64,000 nucleotides of DNA from Planobispora rosea (GTDB lineage Bacteria; Actinomycetota; Actinomycetes; Streptosporangiales; Streptosporangiaceae), in assembly GCF_014648175.1 (NCBI RefSeq), contig NZ_BMQP01000010.1, positions 159,681 to 223,680 on the forward strand, in the 5' to 3' direction. Every line of letters starts with the position of its first letter. Position 1 is the first letter of the stretch. The notes under the pieces are model-generated. The model made no database searches. It saw only the letters and a list, made by a program, of their open reading frames with translations, and was not told the DNA's origin. The position numbers and the translations under genes are program-made. This document shows, piece after piece, positions 8,765-16,102 of the stretch.

Positions 8765-9879
8765 CACCGGCTCCCCCGGCCCGGCCGGTTCTCACCCCGC
8801 GGCTCCCCATCCGGCTGTTTCCCGTTCTGCGGCTCCCCGCCCGACTGTTTCCCGTTCTGCGGCTCCCCGCCGGGCCCCTCCAGCAGCTCCAGCACCTCGG
8901 CCGCCGTGGGCATCGCGGGCGCGCACGCCAGCCGCCCGGCCACGATCGCCCCGGCCGCGTTGGCGAACCGCAGCGTGCGCTCCAGCGGCCAGCCCGCCAG
9001 CAGGCCGTGACAGAGCGCCCCGCCGAAGGCGTCACCCGCGCCCAGCCCGTTGACGACCTCCACCGGGACCGGCGGGACCTCCACCGTCTCGGCCGCGGTC
9101 ATGCCGAGCACCCCGGCCGCCCCCCGTTTGACGACGGCCAGCTCGACGCCCGCCTCCAGCAGCGCCTTGCCCGCCTGAAGCGGTTCCCGTGTGCCGGTGG
9201 CCACCTCCACCTCCTCCAGGTTGCCGACCGCGACGGTGACGTGTCCGAGCGCCTCGCGCACCCGCTCGCGGGCCGTCTCCTCATCCGGCCAGAACATCGG
9301 CCGGTAGTCCAGGTCCAGCACCGTGTACGGCCTCCGTCCACGGGCCCGCCAGGCCGCCAGGTGCGCGCCGCGCGACGGTTCGGCCGACAGCCCGGTCACG
9401 GTGGCCCAGAACAGCCGGGCCCCGGCGACGGCGGGCAGGTCCAGCTCCTCCGGGAGGATCTCCAGGTCGGGGGCCTTGGGGTAGCGGTAGAAGTAGAGCG
9501 GGAAGTCGTCCGGCGGCCGGATCTCGCAGAACGTCACCGGGGTCGGCAGGCCCGGCACCGCGGTGACGTACTGGTCGCCGACGCCGTACCCGCGCAGCGC
9601 GTCGTGGACGAACAGCCCGAACGGGTCGGCCCCGGTCCGGGTGATCACCGCGCTGGAGCGGCCCAGCCGGGCCGCGGCCACGGCCACGTTGGTCGGGCTG
9701 CCGCCCAGGTATTTGCCGAAGGTCTCCACCTGCCGCAGCGGGACCCCGACCTGGAGCGGGTAGACGTCCACCCCGACCCGCCCCATGGTCAGCACCTCGG
9801 GGATCGCACCGGGGCTCACGCCGGAGGCCGCGCCGGGAGTTACGGCGGGCGTCGTGCCGGGGCTCCCGCCGGGGATCAC
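8764..9879 (-). CDS. iolC: 5-dehydro-2-deoxygluconokinase (IolC)
   Basis: PfkB/ribokinase-family kinase phosphorylating 5-keto-2-deoxygluconate. Signature regions are FGKYLGGSPTNVAVAAARLG near the substrate site, ITRTGADPFGLFVHDAL, and the C-terminal catalytic motif NGLGAGDAFGGALCHGLL. The GTG at 9879 overlaps the iolE stop by four bases (GTGA). Compared with family members it has extra low-complexity ends: about 30 residues of Pro/Gly-rich repeats before the first strand, and a C-terminal tail with repeated GEPQNGKQ units encoded by a 30-bp tandem repeat. The core is intact, so it should be functional. Confidence 0.94.
   Translation of the reverse strand: MIPGGSPGTTPAVTPGAASGVSPGAIPEVLTMGRVGVDVYPLQVGVPLRQVETFGKYLGGSPTNVAVAAARLGRSSAVITRTGADPFGLFVHDALRGYGVGDQYVTAVPGLPTPVTFCEIRPPDDFPLYFYRYPKAPDLEILPEELDLPAVAGARLFWATVTGLSAEPSRGAHLAAWRARGRRPYTVLDLDYRPMFWPDEETARERVREALGHVTVAVGNLEEVEVATGTREPLQAGKALLEAGVELAVVKRGAAGVLGMTAAETVEVPPVPVEVVNGLGAGDAFGGALCHGLLAGWPLERTLRFANAAGAIVAGRLACAPAMPTAAEVLELLEGPGGEPQNGKQSGGEPQNGKQPDGEPRGENRPGRGSR
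8811..8870. repeat. 30-bp tandem repeat in iolC 3' end
   Basis: Two nearly identical 30-bp units (8811-8840 and 8841-8870, one base difference), with a partial third unit on the 3'-gene side. They encode the GGEPQNGKQ repeats of the IolC tail, beyond the conserved kinase fold. Confidence 0.9.
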
Positions 9880-10829
9880 AGTCCCTCCAGGTAGGCGAGG
9901 CTCTCCCGCACGTTCCGCGCGGGGTCGGCGTCCCTGGAACCGAGGATGACGTCCTGCTCCAGGACATACCAGCCGGGGTACCCGGCGGCCCTCAGGACGG
10001 CCACGATGCCCGCGACGTCCACGTCCCCCTGTCCGAGCGGGCGGTAGATCCCTTCCCGCACGGCCTGGGTGTAGGTCAGCCCGCCCGCCCGGACCCGCTC
10101 GGCCAGGCCCGCGTCGACGTCCTTGAGGTGGACGTGGGCGACGCGGCCCGCGGCCCGCCGGGCCAGGTCGCCGGGGTCGGTGCCGCCGATCAGCAGGTGG
10201 CCGGTGTCCAGGCAGAGGGGGACCGCGCTGCCGTCGAGGACCCGCTCCACCTCCTCCGCGCTCTCCACCATGGTCCCCACGTGCGGGTGCAGGGTGACGG
10301 CGCGGCCGAACTCCCTGGCGTTGCGGAGGATCCTCTCCAGGTTTCCCAGCAGGGTCTTCCAGCCGCGCGCGTCCAGCACCGGCTTGGCGTCGTAGCCGTC
10401 GCGCCCGGTGGCGGCGGCCAGGACGACGACGTCCACGTCTCCGTCCCGGAAGGCCCGCATGGTGGCGCGCACCTCCGGGAGCGGGTCGTGGTGGGGGTCG
10501 TGCAGGACCACGGGTACGAACCCGCCGACCGCGCGCAGGCCGTACTGGCCGAGGAGGGAGCGGCACCGCGACGGCGAGGGCGGCAGGAACCCCGCCGGGC
10601 CCAGCTCGGTGGCGTTCAGGCCCAGCTCGGCCATCTCGGTGAGGACGCGTGAGCGGTCGAGCTGGTGGCCCCAGCCGGGAACCTCGCAGACCCCCCAGGA
10701 GATGGGCGCGCCCGCCGTCCTGAGCGCGCCGCCCTCCACCGGGCCCCCCTCCGCCGGGCCCCCCTCCGCCGGGCCCCCCTCCGCCGGGCCCCGCCTCTCC
10801 GAACCCCGCCTCATCGCACCACCCTTCAT
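9876..10829 (-). CDS. iolE: Inosose dehydratase-like TIM-barrel enzyme (IolE type)
   Basis: AP endonuclease 2-like TIM barrel. APISWGVCEVPGWG is the IolE-type N-terminal signature, followed by LNATELGPAGFLP, ALHPHVGT-like (VTLHPHVGTMVES), LCLDTGHLLIGG and VAHVHLKDVDA, which carry the metal-binding His/Asp/Glu residues. It probably dehydrates scyllo-inosose to the trihydroxycyclohexane dione. The conserved domain begins only at ~10700. Upstream lie PAEGG repeats and two equally good starts (ATG 10829 and ATG 10814), each with AAGGG seven bases before it because the RBS-ATG module is itself duplicated. The gene follows iolG by 11 bases and overlaps iolC by four. Confidence 0.9.
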   Translation of the reverse strand: MKGGAMRRGSERRGPAEGGPAEGGPAEGGPVEGGALRTAGAPISWGVCEVPGWGHQLDRSRVLTEMAELGLNATELGPAGFLPPSPSRCRSLLGQYGLRAVGGFVPVVLHDPHHDPLPEVRATMRAFRDGDVDVVVLAAATGRDGYDAKPVLDARGWKTLLGNLERILRNAREFGRAVTLHPHVGTMVESAEEVERVLDGSAVPLCLDTGHLLIGGTDPGDLARRAAGRVAHVHLKDVDAGLAERVRAGGLTYTQAVREGIYRPLGQGDVDVAGIVAVLRAAGYPGWYVLEQDVILGSRDADPARNVRESLAYLEGL

Positions 10830-10857
10830 CGGACGACCCTTCACCGGACGACCTCGG
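10726..10857. repeat. 15-bp repeats spanning the iolG stop / iolE start junction
   Basis: Two adjoining arrays share a 15-bp period. At 10741-10785 there are three exact GGGCCCCCCTCCGCC units with degenerate flanking copies (10726, 10786), encoding PAEGG. At about 10812-10857 there are degenerate units that, on the minus strand, read roughly GGTCGTCCGATGAAG. These duplicate both the Shine-Dalgarno and the ATG of iolE. Confidence 0.85.
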
Positions 10858-11824
10858 CCACGCGGACCGTGCGTCCCTCGCGGAGGGACAGGTCGGCCGC
10901 CTCCGCGACGTAGAGCGCGGCCAGCGCGTCCTGCACCGTGCACGGGCTGTCCGTCTCCCCGCGGGCGGCGGCGAGGAAGGCGCCGAGTTCCGCCGCGTAG
11001 GCCGGCGCGAATCTGGTGGCGAAGTCGGGCCACGGCTCCGCCCCCGGCTGCAGTCCTTCCGTGCTGGTCAGCGGGGACCGCTGGTCGAGGCCGACCACCT
11101 GGGTCCGCAGGGTCCCGGCCAGTTCCATCCGCACGTCGTATCCGGCGCCGTTGTAGCGCGAGCCCTGCAACGTGACCAGGGTGCCGTCGTCCATGGTCAG
11201 GATCGCCGCGCTGGTGTCGACGTCCCCGGCCGCGGCGAAGAACGCCTCACCGCGGTTGGCGCCCGTCGCGTGGACGGTCTCGACCTCGCGGCCGGTGACC
11301 CAGCGCAGGATGTCGAAGTCGTGGATGTGGCAGTCGCGGTAGATCCCGCCGGACGTCGCGATGTAGCCGGCGGCGGGCGGGCGGGGGTCAGCGGTGATCA
11401 TGTGGACCCGGTGCAGCACGCCGAGCCCTCCGCCGCGCAGGGCCGCGCGGGCCGCGGCGTATCCGGCGTCGAACCGGCGCTGGAACCCGATGTGCACCAC
11501 CGTCCCGCTCTGCTTGGCCGCCTCCAGCACCCGGACCGTGTCGTCCACGCCCGAGGCGGCGGGCTTCTCGCAGAACGCCGGGATCCCGGCGGCGCAGGCA
11601 CGCAGCAGGAGCTCCGCGTGCGTGGCCGTGGGGGTCGCGATGACCACGGCGTCGGTGCGGAATGCGTCCCCGATCCTGGCCCGCGCCCCGAGCCCGGCGG
11701 CCACTTCGCCCGCCCGCGCTCCGTCCGCGTCGGCCACCACCACCTCGTCGACGCGGGGATGCGCGGCCAGCGTCGCCGCGTGGAACGTCCCGATCCGTCC
11801 GAGACCAACTAGACCAACACGCAT
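10841..11824 (-). CDS. iolG: Gfo/Idh/MocA oxidoreductase, inositol 2-dehydrogenase type (IolG)
   Basis: First gene of the iol operon: NAD-dependent oxidation of myo-inositol to scyllo-inosose. The 327 residues begin with the Rossmann motif VGLGRIGTFHAAT, then FCEKPAASGVDDT (catalytic Lys in EKP), IGFQRRFD and GGIYRDCHIHDFDILRWVTG, the family's active-site segment with the His pair. ATG at 11824 is preceded by GGAGG at seven bases. A clear promoter and an IolR-like palindrome lie upstream. The exact inositol isomer cannot be read from sequence. Confidence 0.92.
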   Translation of the reverse strand: MRVGLVGLGRIGTFHAATLAAHPRVDEVVVADADGARAGEVAAGLGARARIGDAFRTDAVVIATPTATHAELLLRACAAGIPAFCEKPAASGVDDTVRVLEAAKQSGTVVHIGFQRRFDAGYAAARAALRGGGLGVLHRVHMITADPRPPAAGYIATSGGIYRDCHIHDFDILRWVTGREVETVHATGANRGEAFFAAAGDVDTSAAILTMDDGTLVTLQGSRYNGAGYDVRMELAGTLRTQVVGLDQRSPLTSTEGLQPGAEPWPDFATRFAPAYAAELGAFLAAARGETDSPCTVQDALAALYVAEAADLSLREGRTVRVAEVVR

Positions 11825-11859
11825 ATTGACGCCTCCGGTGAAGAGAGCGGCTGGCCTCC

Positions 11860-11904
11860 AGTTCTAAGCGACGGTTCCGTACTCGTCAAGACTTTGTCAT
11901 GACA
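11860..11904 (-). promoter_or_regulatory. iol operon promoter with palindromic operator
   Basis: On the minus strand TTGACG (11884-11889) is followed after 17-18 bases by TAGAAC (11860-11865), a good sigma-70 promoter ending ~36 bases before iolG. Just upstream of the -35 is the perfect palindrome TGTCATGACA (11895-11904). It fits the KGWCHTRACA pattern I recall for the C. glutamicum GntR-type regulator IolR. No iolR gene is visible in this window. Confidence 0.65.
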
Positions 11905-11992
11905 TTCGGACTATCTATCAACCCATGCCATATCACCCGTGACACAGGCCACGGCCGCCGGCGATCCCCCGCGTCCGGCGGGAAGGGCGTGA

Positions 11993-13492
11993 TCAGCGGG
12001 GAACCCGTTCCGCGACGGCCCGGACCACCTCGCCGGCATGGTGGACCGGGAGGCGGGCGAAGCCCACGACCAGGGCCGGCGGGCCCGGTCTGTGGCGCAT
12101 CGGGCCCACCGGCTCGGCCGCGAGGCCGCATTCCTGCGCCGCCCGGGCGGCGGCCCGCTCGTCCCAGTCCTCGGGCAGTTCGGCCAGGAGGTGGAGCCCG
12201 GCGGAGACGCCGTGCACGGTGATCTCGGGCAGGTGCTCGGCCAGGGCCCGGACGAGGGTGTCGCGCCGGGTGCGGTACTCACGGCGCATCCGCCGCAGGT
12301 GCCGGTCGTAGGCCCCGGACCGCACGAAGTCCGCCAGCGCGTACTGCTCCAGCACCGGAGAGCCCATGTCCACCTCCGCCCGCCCCCGCCGCACCGCCCC
12401 GGCGATCTCCGGAGGGGCGGCCACCCAGCCGAGCCGGAGACCGGGGGCCAGGGACTTGCTGACGCTGCCGGCGAGCACCACCCGGTCCGGGGCGAGCCCC
12501 TGCAGGCAGCCCACCGGATCGCGATCGAACCGGAACTCGGCGTCGTAGTCGTCCTCCAGGATCGTCGCCCCCGCCGCCGCGGCCCACTCGATCAGCTCGG
12601 CACGGCGGCGCGGGGAGAGCACGACCCCGGTCGGGTAGTGATGGGCCGGGGTGAGCAGCACCGCCCGGACCCCGGTCGCGGCGAGGGCGCCGACGTCGAC
12701 GCCCTCCTCGTCCACCGGGACCGCGACCGGGTCGGCCCCGGCCGACCTGAGCAGCGGTAGCTGACGCAGGCCGGTCGGGTCCTCGACCGCGAGCCGGATC
12801 CGGCCGGGACGCGGCGCCGCACGGGCGTCACCGTCCACGAACCAGCTCAGGTTCTCGCCGCTCCGGCCGGTCGGCGAGAGCCGTCCGGCCAGCGCCTGGA
12901 CCGTGAGGCTGAGTCCCTGGGCCACCCCGCCGACGATCACCAGGTTCTCCGGCGTGACGTCGGCTCCGCGGACCCTGCGCAGGTAGCCGGCCAGTTCCTC
13001 GCGCAGCTCCGGCACTCCGCCGGGATCGCCGTAGTCCAGGGCGTCGGCGGGCAGCGCGGCGAGCGCCCGCCGCACCGAGGCCAGCCATCGCTCGCGGGGG
13101 AACGACCGCAGGTCGGGCGAGGTGGGACGGCGCCCGTAGGCGCACTCGTGGGCGGGCGACCCGGGATCCGGGGCTCCAGGATCCGGGGCTCCAGGATCCG
13201 GGGCACCAGGATCCGGGGCACCGCCCGATCCCGCCGGGGCGCGGCAGGCCATGGGGGCGACGCGGGTCCCGGCGCCGACCTTGGAGATCAGGAACCCCTC
13301 GGCGACGAGCTGCTCGTACGCCTCCACGACCACGCCGCGCGAGAACCCCAGGTCCCTGGCCAGTTCCCGGCTCGCGGGCAGCCGTTCCCCGGCCGCCAGC
13401 CTGCCGTGCCGTACGGCCGCGCGCAGTTCACGGGCGATCTGCCCGGCGATGCCGCCCGCCGCCCGGTCGATGCTCAGGTGCAGATCCGCCAA
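11993..13492 (-). CDS. MocR/PdxR-like regulator (GntR wHTH fused to aminotransferase fold)
   Basis: 499 residues. An N-terminal GntR winged helix (ERLPASRELARDLGFSRGVVVEAYEQL) is joined by a linker containing repeated GAPDP to a fold-type I aminotransferase domain. The PLP-lysine region is VLAGSVSKSLAPGLRLGWVA and the Asp/Tyr region is ATILEDDYDAEFRFD. MocR proteins sense PLP or amino compounds and bind direct repeats upstream of neighbouring transporter or PLP genes. The TTG at 13492 is the best start. It is divergent from the EamA transporter, its probable target. It lies downstream of, but is separate from, the iol promoter. Confidence 0.92.
   Translation of the reverse strand: MADLHLSIDRAAGGIAGQIARELRAAVRHGRLAAGERLPASRELARDLGFSRGVVVEAYEQLVAEGFLISKVGAGTRVAPMACRAPAGSGGAPDPGAPDPGAPDPGAPDPGSPAHECAYGRRPTSPDLRSFPRERWLASVRRALAALPADALDYGDPGGVPELREELAGYLRRVRGADVTPENLVIVGGVAQGLSLTVQALAGRLSPTGRSGENLSWFVDGDARAAPRPGRIRLAVEDPTGLRQLPLLRSAGADPVAVPVDEEGVDVGALAATGVRAVLLTPAHHYPTGVVLSPRRRAELIEWAAAAGATILEDDYDAEFRFDRDPVGCLQGLAPDRVVLAGSVSKSLAPGLRLGWVAAPPEIAGAVRRGRAEVDMGSPVLEQYALADFVRSGAYDRHLRRMRREYRTRRDTLVRALAEHLPEITVHGVSAGLHLLAELPEDWDERAAARAAQECGLAAEPVGPMRHRPGPPALVVGFARLPVHHAGEVVRAVAERVPR
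13164..13223. repeat. 15-bp tandem repeat in the MocR linker
   Basis: Four 15-bp units, GGATCCGGGGCTCCA with two substitutions across the array, encode the repeated GAPDP segment between the DNA-binding and aminotransferase domains. Copy-number change would alter linker length in steps of five residues without frameshift. Confidence 0.9.
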
Positions 13493-13591
13493 TGTGCCCC
13501 GTCCTCAATCGAATGATCGTTAGGCGGGGGCGTCCGCCTGGCCGAGGCCGGAGACGCGCGTCCCGCGCCGGCGATCATGTGGCCGCGATCC

Positions 13592-13653
13592 GATTGGTCC
13601 ACTATCTCATCCGCTGATTGGTCTCGGTGGGTGAACCATTCGATCCCTAGCAT
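13592..13653 (+). promoter_or_regulatory. Direct-repeat operator and -10 element before the EamA gene
   Basis: GATTGGTC occurs at 13592-13599 and 13616-13623 in the same orientation, 24 bp apart. This arrangement is typical of MocR/GabR-type binding to direct repeats. TAGCAT at 13648-13653 lies seven bases before the EamA ATG (13661), consistent with a leaderless transcript. The operator role is inferred. Confidence 0.5.
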
Positions 13654-13660
13654 TCCCGGC

Positions 13661-14581
13661 ATGAGCACAGATGTCATCCCCCGCTCCGGGGAGACCCGGG
13701 GACTCACCACCCGCTCCGGGGAGACCCGCGGACTCGCCCAGGCGGGCGGAGCGATGTTCCTGGTGGGCACCCTCGCGGGAGTCGCCGGCGCGATCCAGGA
13801 CTATCCCCTCTACGGCGGCCAGGCGCTGCGCTACCTCCTGGCCGCCGCCGTCCTGCTGGCCGTGACACGCCTGGCGGGCCTGAGGTTCGTACGGCTGACG
13901 CCCCGGGAGACCGCCCTCCTGGTCGCGCTCTCCCTGACCGGACTCGTCATCTTCAACATCTGCGTGATCGAGGCGACCCGGCACGGCGGTCCCGCCCTGG
14001 TCGGCACCGTGCTCGGCACCGTCCCGCTGGCCCTGGCCCTGCTGGACGGCCGCCCCTCGCCCCGGGTGATCGGGGCGGCGGCCGTGGTGGTCGCCGGGGC
14101 GACGGTGGCCACCGGCCTGGGCAGCGGCGACCTGACCGGCCTGCTGTGGTCGCTGGGCGCGCTGGTCTGCGAGGTCTGCTTCTCGTTGCTGGCCCTGCCG
14201 CTCCTGCCCAAGCTGGGCGCGGTGCGGGTCTCGGCGTACTCGGCGGCGCTGGCCGTACCGCTCCTCATGGCGGCCGGCCTGCTGATCGACGGCACCGCGA
14301 TGGTGCGCGTGCCGACCCTCGGCGAGGCCGCGGGCCTCGGCTACCAGTCGATCATCGTGACGACCGTGGCGTTCTTCCTCTGGTACAACGCCCTGCCCCG
14401 GCTCGGCCCCGGCCGGGCGGGCCTGTTCGCCGGGCTGATCCCCGTCGGCGCGATCGCCACCGGCGCCGTCCTCGGCCTCGGCGCGCCGTCGGCCGCCGAC
14501 CTGGCCGGAGCCGCGCTGGTCGTCACCGGCATCGTCATCGGGCTCTCGGCCCCCGCCCCGTCACGCGTCACCGGCTCTTGA
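13661..14581 (+). CDS. EamA/DMT-family transporter
   Basis: 306 residues with about ten predicted helices in two EamA repeats (AMFLVGTLAGVAGAIQDYPL, YLLAAAVLLAVTRLAGL, ETALLVALSLTGLVIFNICV, and later AIATGAVLGLGAPSA). It is probably an exporter of a small metabolite. EamA genes divergent from MocR regulators are a common actinobacterial arrangement, so the two likely form one response unit. The start at 13661 is chosen from the -10 spacing and because sequence upstream is the promoter region. Residues 7-26 are a duplicated RSGETRGL segment encoded by a 30-bp repeat (13681-13740). The GC-rich repeat lies before the first membrane span, so the transport core is unaffected. Confidence 0.88.
   Translation: MSTDVIPRSGETRGLTTRSGETRGLAQAGGAMFLVGTLAGVAGAIQDYPLYGGQALRYLLAAAVLLAVTRLAGLRFVRLTPRETALLVALSLTGLVIFNICVIEATRHGGPALVGTVLGTVPLALALLDGRPSPRVIGAAAVVVAGATVATGLGSGDLTGLLWSLGALVCEVCFSLLALPLLPKLGAVRVSAYSAALAVPLLMAAGLLIDGTAMVRVPTLGEAAGLGYQSIIVTTVAFFLWYNALPRLGPGRAGLFAGLIPVGAIATGAVLGLGAPSAADLAGAALVVTGIVIGLSAPAPSRVTGS
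13681..13740. repeat. 30-bp duplication in EamA N-terminus
   Basis: Two 30-bp units (13681-13710, 13711-13740) each start CCGCTCCGGGGAGACCC and encode RSGETRGL. They lie in the cytoplasmic N-terminus ahead of the first membrane helix. Confidence 0.9.
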
Positions 14582-14614
14582 CGGGGCGGGGGCGGGCGTT
14601 GCGAGGATGGCGGA

Positions 14615-15628
14615 ATGCCGCTACGGACAGCGCGCGCGACGGCGGCGACCATGACGGCCGCGGCGACGACCGCCGTCACGTTCATCGCCACCGTCATCGC
14701 CGCCCTCACGGTCGCCGCCCCGCACGCCGGAGCCGCGTCGGCCGAGCCGGTGATCCGCTACGCCGGGCTGGCCGGCAACTGCCTGCGGAGCGACGGCACC
14801 CGGCGACCGTGCGGCCCGTGGAAGCTCTGGCTGAGCGACGGCCGCGTCGTCGCGCTCCCCGACGCCCGGCGGATCGCGAAGACCGAGACCGGATACCCGG
14901 CCGCCGCGCCCCTCTCGATCTCCCCGCACGGCGCCCGGGTCGCGTACTTCCGGGAGGACGACGGCGCGCTCATGATCTGGGAGGCCGCCACCGGCAGGGC
15001 GCGCCGGGTTCCCGGCGTGGGGTGGCCGGGCGACCTCAGGCTCGTCGAGATCACCCTCTCCACGCGCGCACGATTTGTCGGCGTATACGGCCTCCGGGGC
15101 TCCCGATGGGTCGACCGGGTCGTCGACACGGTCACCGGCAGGAGTTTCACCCTGCCCGAGGGCCGGCGTTCCTTGAGGTTCAGCCCGGACCTGAAGCACA
15201 TGCTGGCCGACGGCCAGAGCGTGACGGAGATCTACTCGACCGCGACGTGGTCGGTGGAGAGACGGTGGGTGAAACAGCGGCGGACGGACCACCTGTACGG
15301 CGACCTCGCCCCCGACGGCGTCACCGTGGCCACCGCCCTCAGGACGGAGACCCGTGGTTCCGCCGGGAACACGGTCACCCTCCACAACCTCGCCACCGGC
15401 GAGCGGAGCACCCTCTCCCTCCGGCTCCGCTCCGGCGAGACCGTCCACCGCGCACGCTGGGACGGGGCGGGCCGCCTCGACGTCCTGACCTTCTCCACAC
15501 GGCACGTGGCGAACCGGTTCCGCACGACGTACACGTGGTACCGGCTGGACCGCGCGACGCACGGGCTGCGGCGGCTCGACTCCTTCACCGCCACCTCGGC
15601 CCTGTGGAACCACCGGCCGGCCTTCTGA
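14615..15628 (+). CDS. Secreted protein with WD40/TolB-like repeats, function unknown
   Basis: 337 residues with a Sec-type signal peptide (VTFIATVIAALTVAAPHAGA, cleavage near AGAASA). The mature part shows repeated beta-rich units resembling propeller blades: APLSISPHGARVAYFREDDG, IWEAATGRARRVPG, LRFSPDLKHMLADGQS, and TVTLHNLATGERSTL. This suggests an extracytoplasmic beta-propeller without visible catalytic motifs. Two cysteines (NCLRSDGTRRPCG) may form a disulfide. GAGG lies upstream of the ATG. It follows the EamA gene by 33 bases, so cotranscription is possible, although no functional link is apparent. Confidence 0.7.
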   Translation: MPLRTARATAATMTAAATTAVTFIATVIAALTVAAPHAGAASAEPVIRYAGLAGNCLRSDGTRRPCGPWKLWLSDGRVVALPDARRIAKTETGYPAAAPLSISPHGARVAYFREDDGALMIWEAATGRARRVPGVGWPGDLRLVEITLSTRARFVGVYGLRGSRWVDRVVDTVTGRSFTLPEGRRSLRFSPDLKHMLADGQSVTEIYSTATWSVERRWVKQRRTDHLYGDLAPDGVTVATALRTETRGSAGNTVTLHNLATGERSTLSLRLRSGETVHRARWDGAGRLDVLTFSTRHVANRFRTTYTWYRLDRATHGLRRLDSFTATSALWNHRPAF

Positions 15629-15648
15629 GGACCCCGGCGGCGCGGGCG

Positions 15649-15780
15649 TCAGTGGTGCAGCGGCGGCTGGAACTTGTCCTCGTCGGCGATCATGCGCAGG
15701 ACGATGGTGAGGAGCGAGCCCACGAGCCCGCCGATGATGAGCACCCCGATGGCGTAGAGCACCACGTACCCGATTTCCAT
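15649..15780 (-). CDS. 43-residue single-span membrane peptide
   Basis: A short gene on the minus strand from ATG 15780 to TGA 15649. It encodes MEIGYVVLYAIGVLIIGGL followed by VGSLLTIVLRMIADEDKFQ and PPLHH. The first ~30 residues form one hydrophobic helix and the tail is charged. A strong GGAGGAGG precedes the ATG by four to five bases, which is the main reason to believe it. It is convergent with the secreted protein gene and sits ahead of the class I fumarase on the other strand. No family is recognised. Confidence 0.7.
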   Translation of the reverse strand: MEIGYVVLYAIGVLIIGGLVGSLLTIVLRMIADEDKFQPPLHH

Positions 15781-16102
15781 GATTCCTCCTCCGTGGAGAC
15801 GGACCGAGTCCTCATCTCCATCTTCGTGACCTCACATCGCGGGGACGCATTCTCCGGCCAACGCCCGGTAAAAGCTCCGCCATTTCTCCGGCGCCGGACG
15901 GGGTGTCCGCTGGCGCGGGCACGGCGCCGGACGGCGGCGCACCGCCGGTACGGACGGCACGCGGGAGCGCGGCCCCCCGGCGGCGGGTGATCCGTCGGGG
16001 GTGGGCTGCTCCGGAACGGCCGGTGGGAGGCCGTACCCTCTATGAGGATCCGGAGAACGGCGAGGATCCGGAGAAGACCCCCGGCACGGAGGATCAACGA
16101 CG
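15781..16102. other. Intergenic region before class I fumarase
   Basis: 322 bases with no convincing gene. It holds the small peptide's leader, a TACCCT -10 candidate at 16034-16039, and a 14-bp direct repeat GAGGATCCGGAGAA at 16044-16057 and 16062-16075 in the probable 5' leader of the fumarase gene. Confidence 0.5.

Noticed and set aside
12937..13221. Separate small genes within the MocR coding region
   Set aside because: Open frames on both strands here arise from the 15-bp repeats inside the MocR linker.
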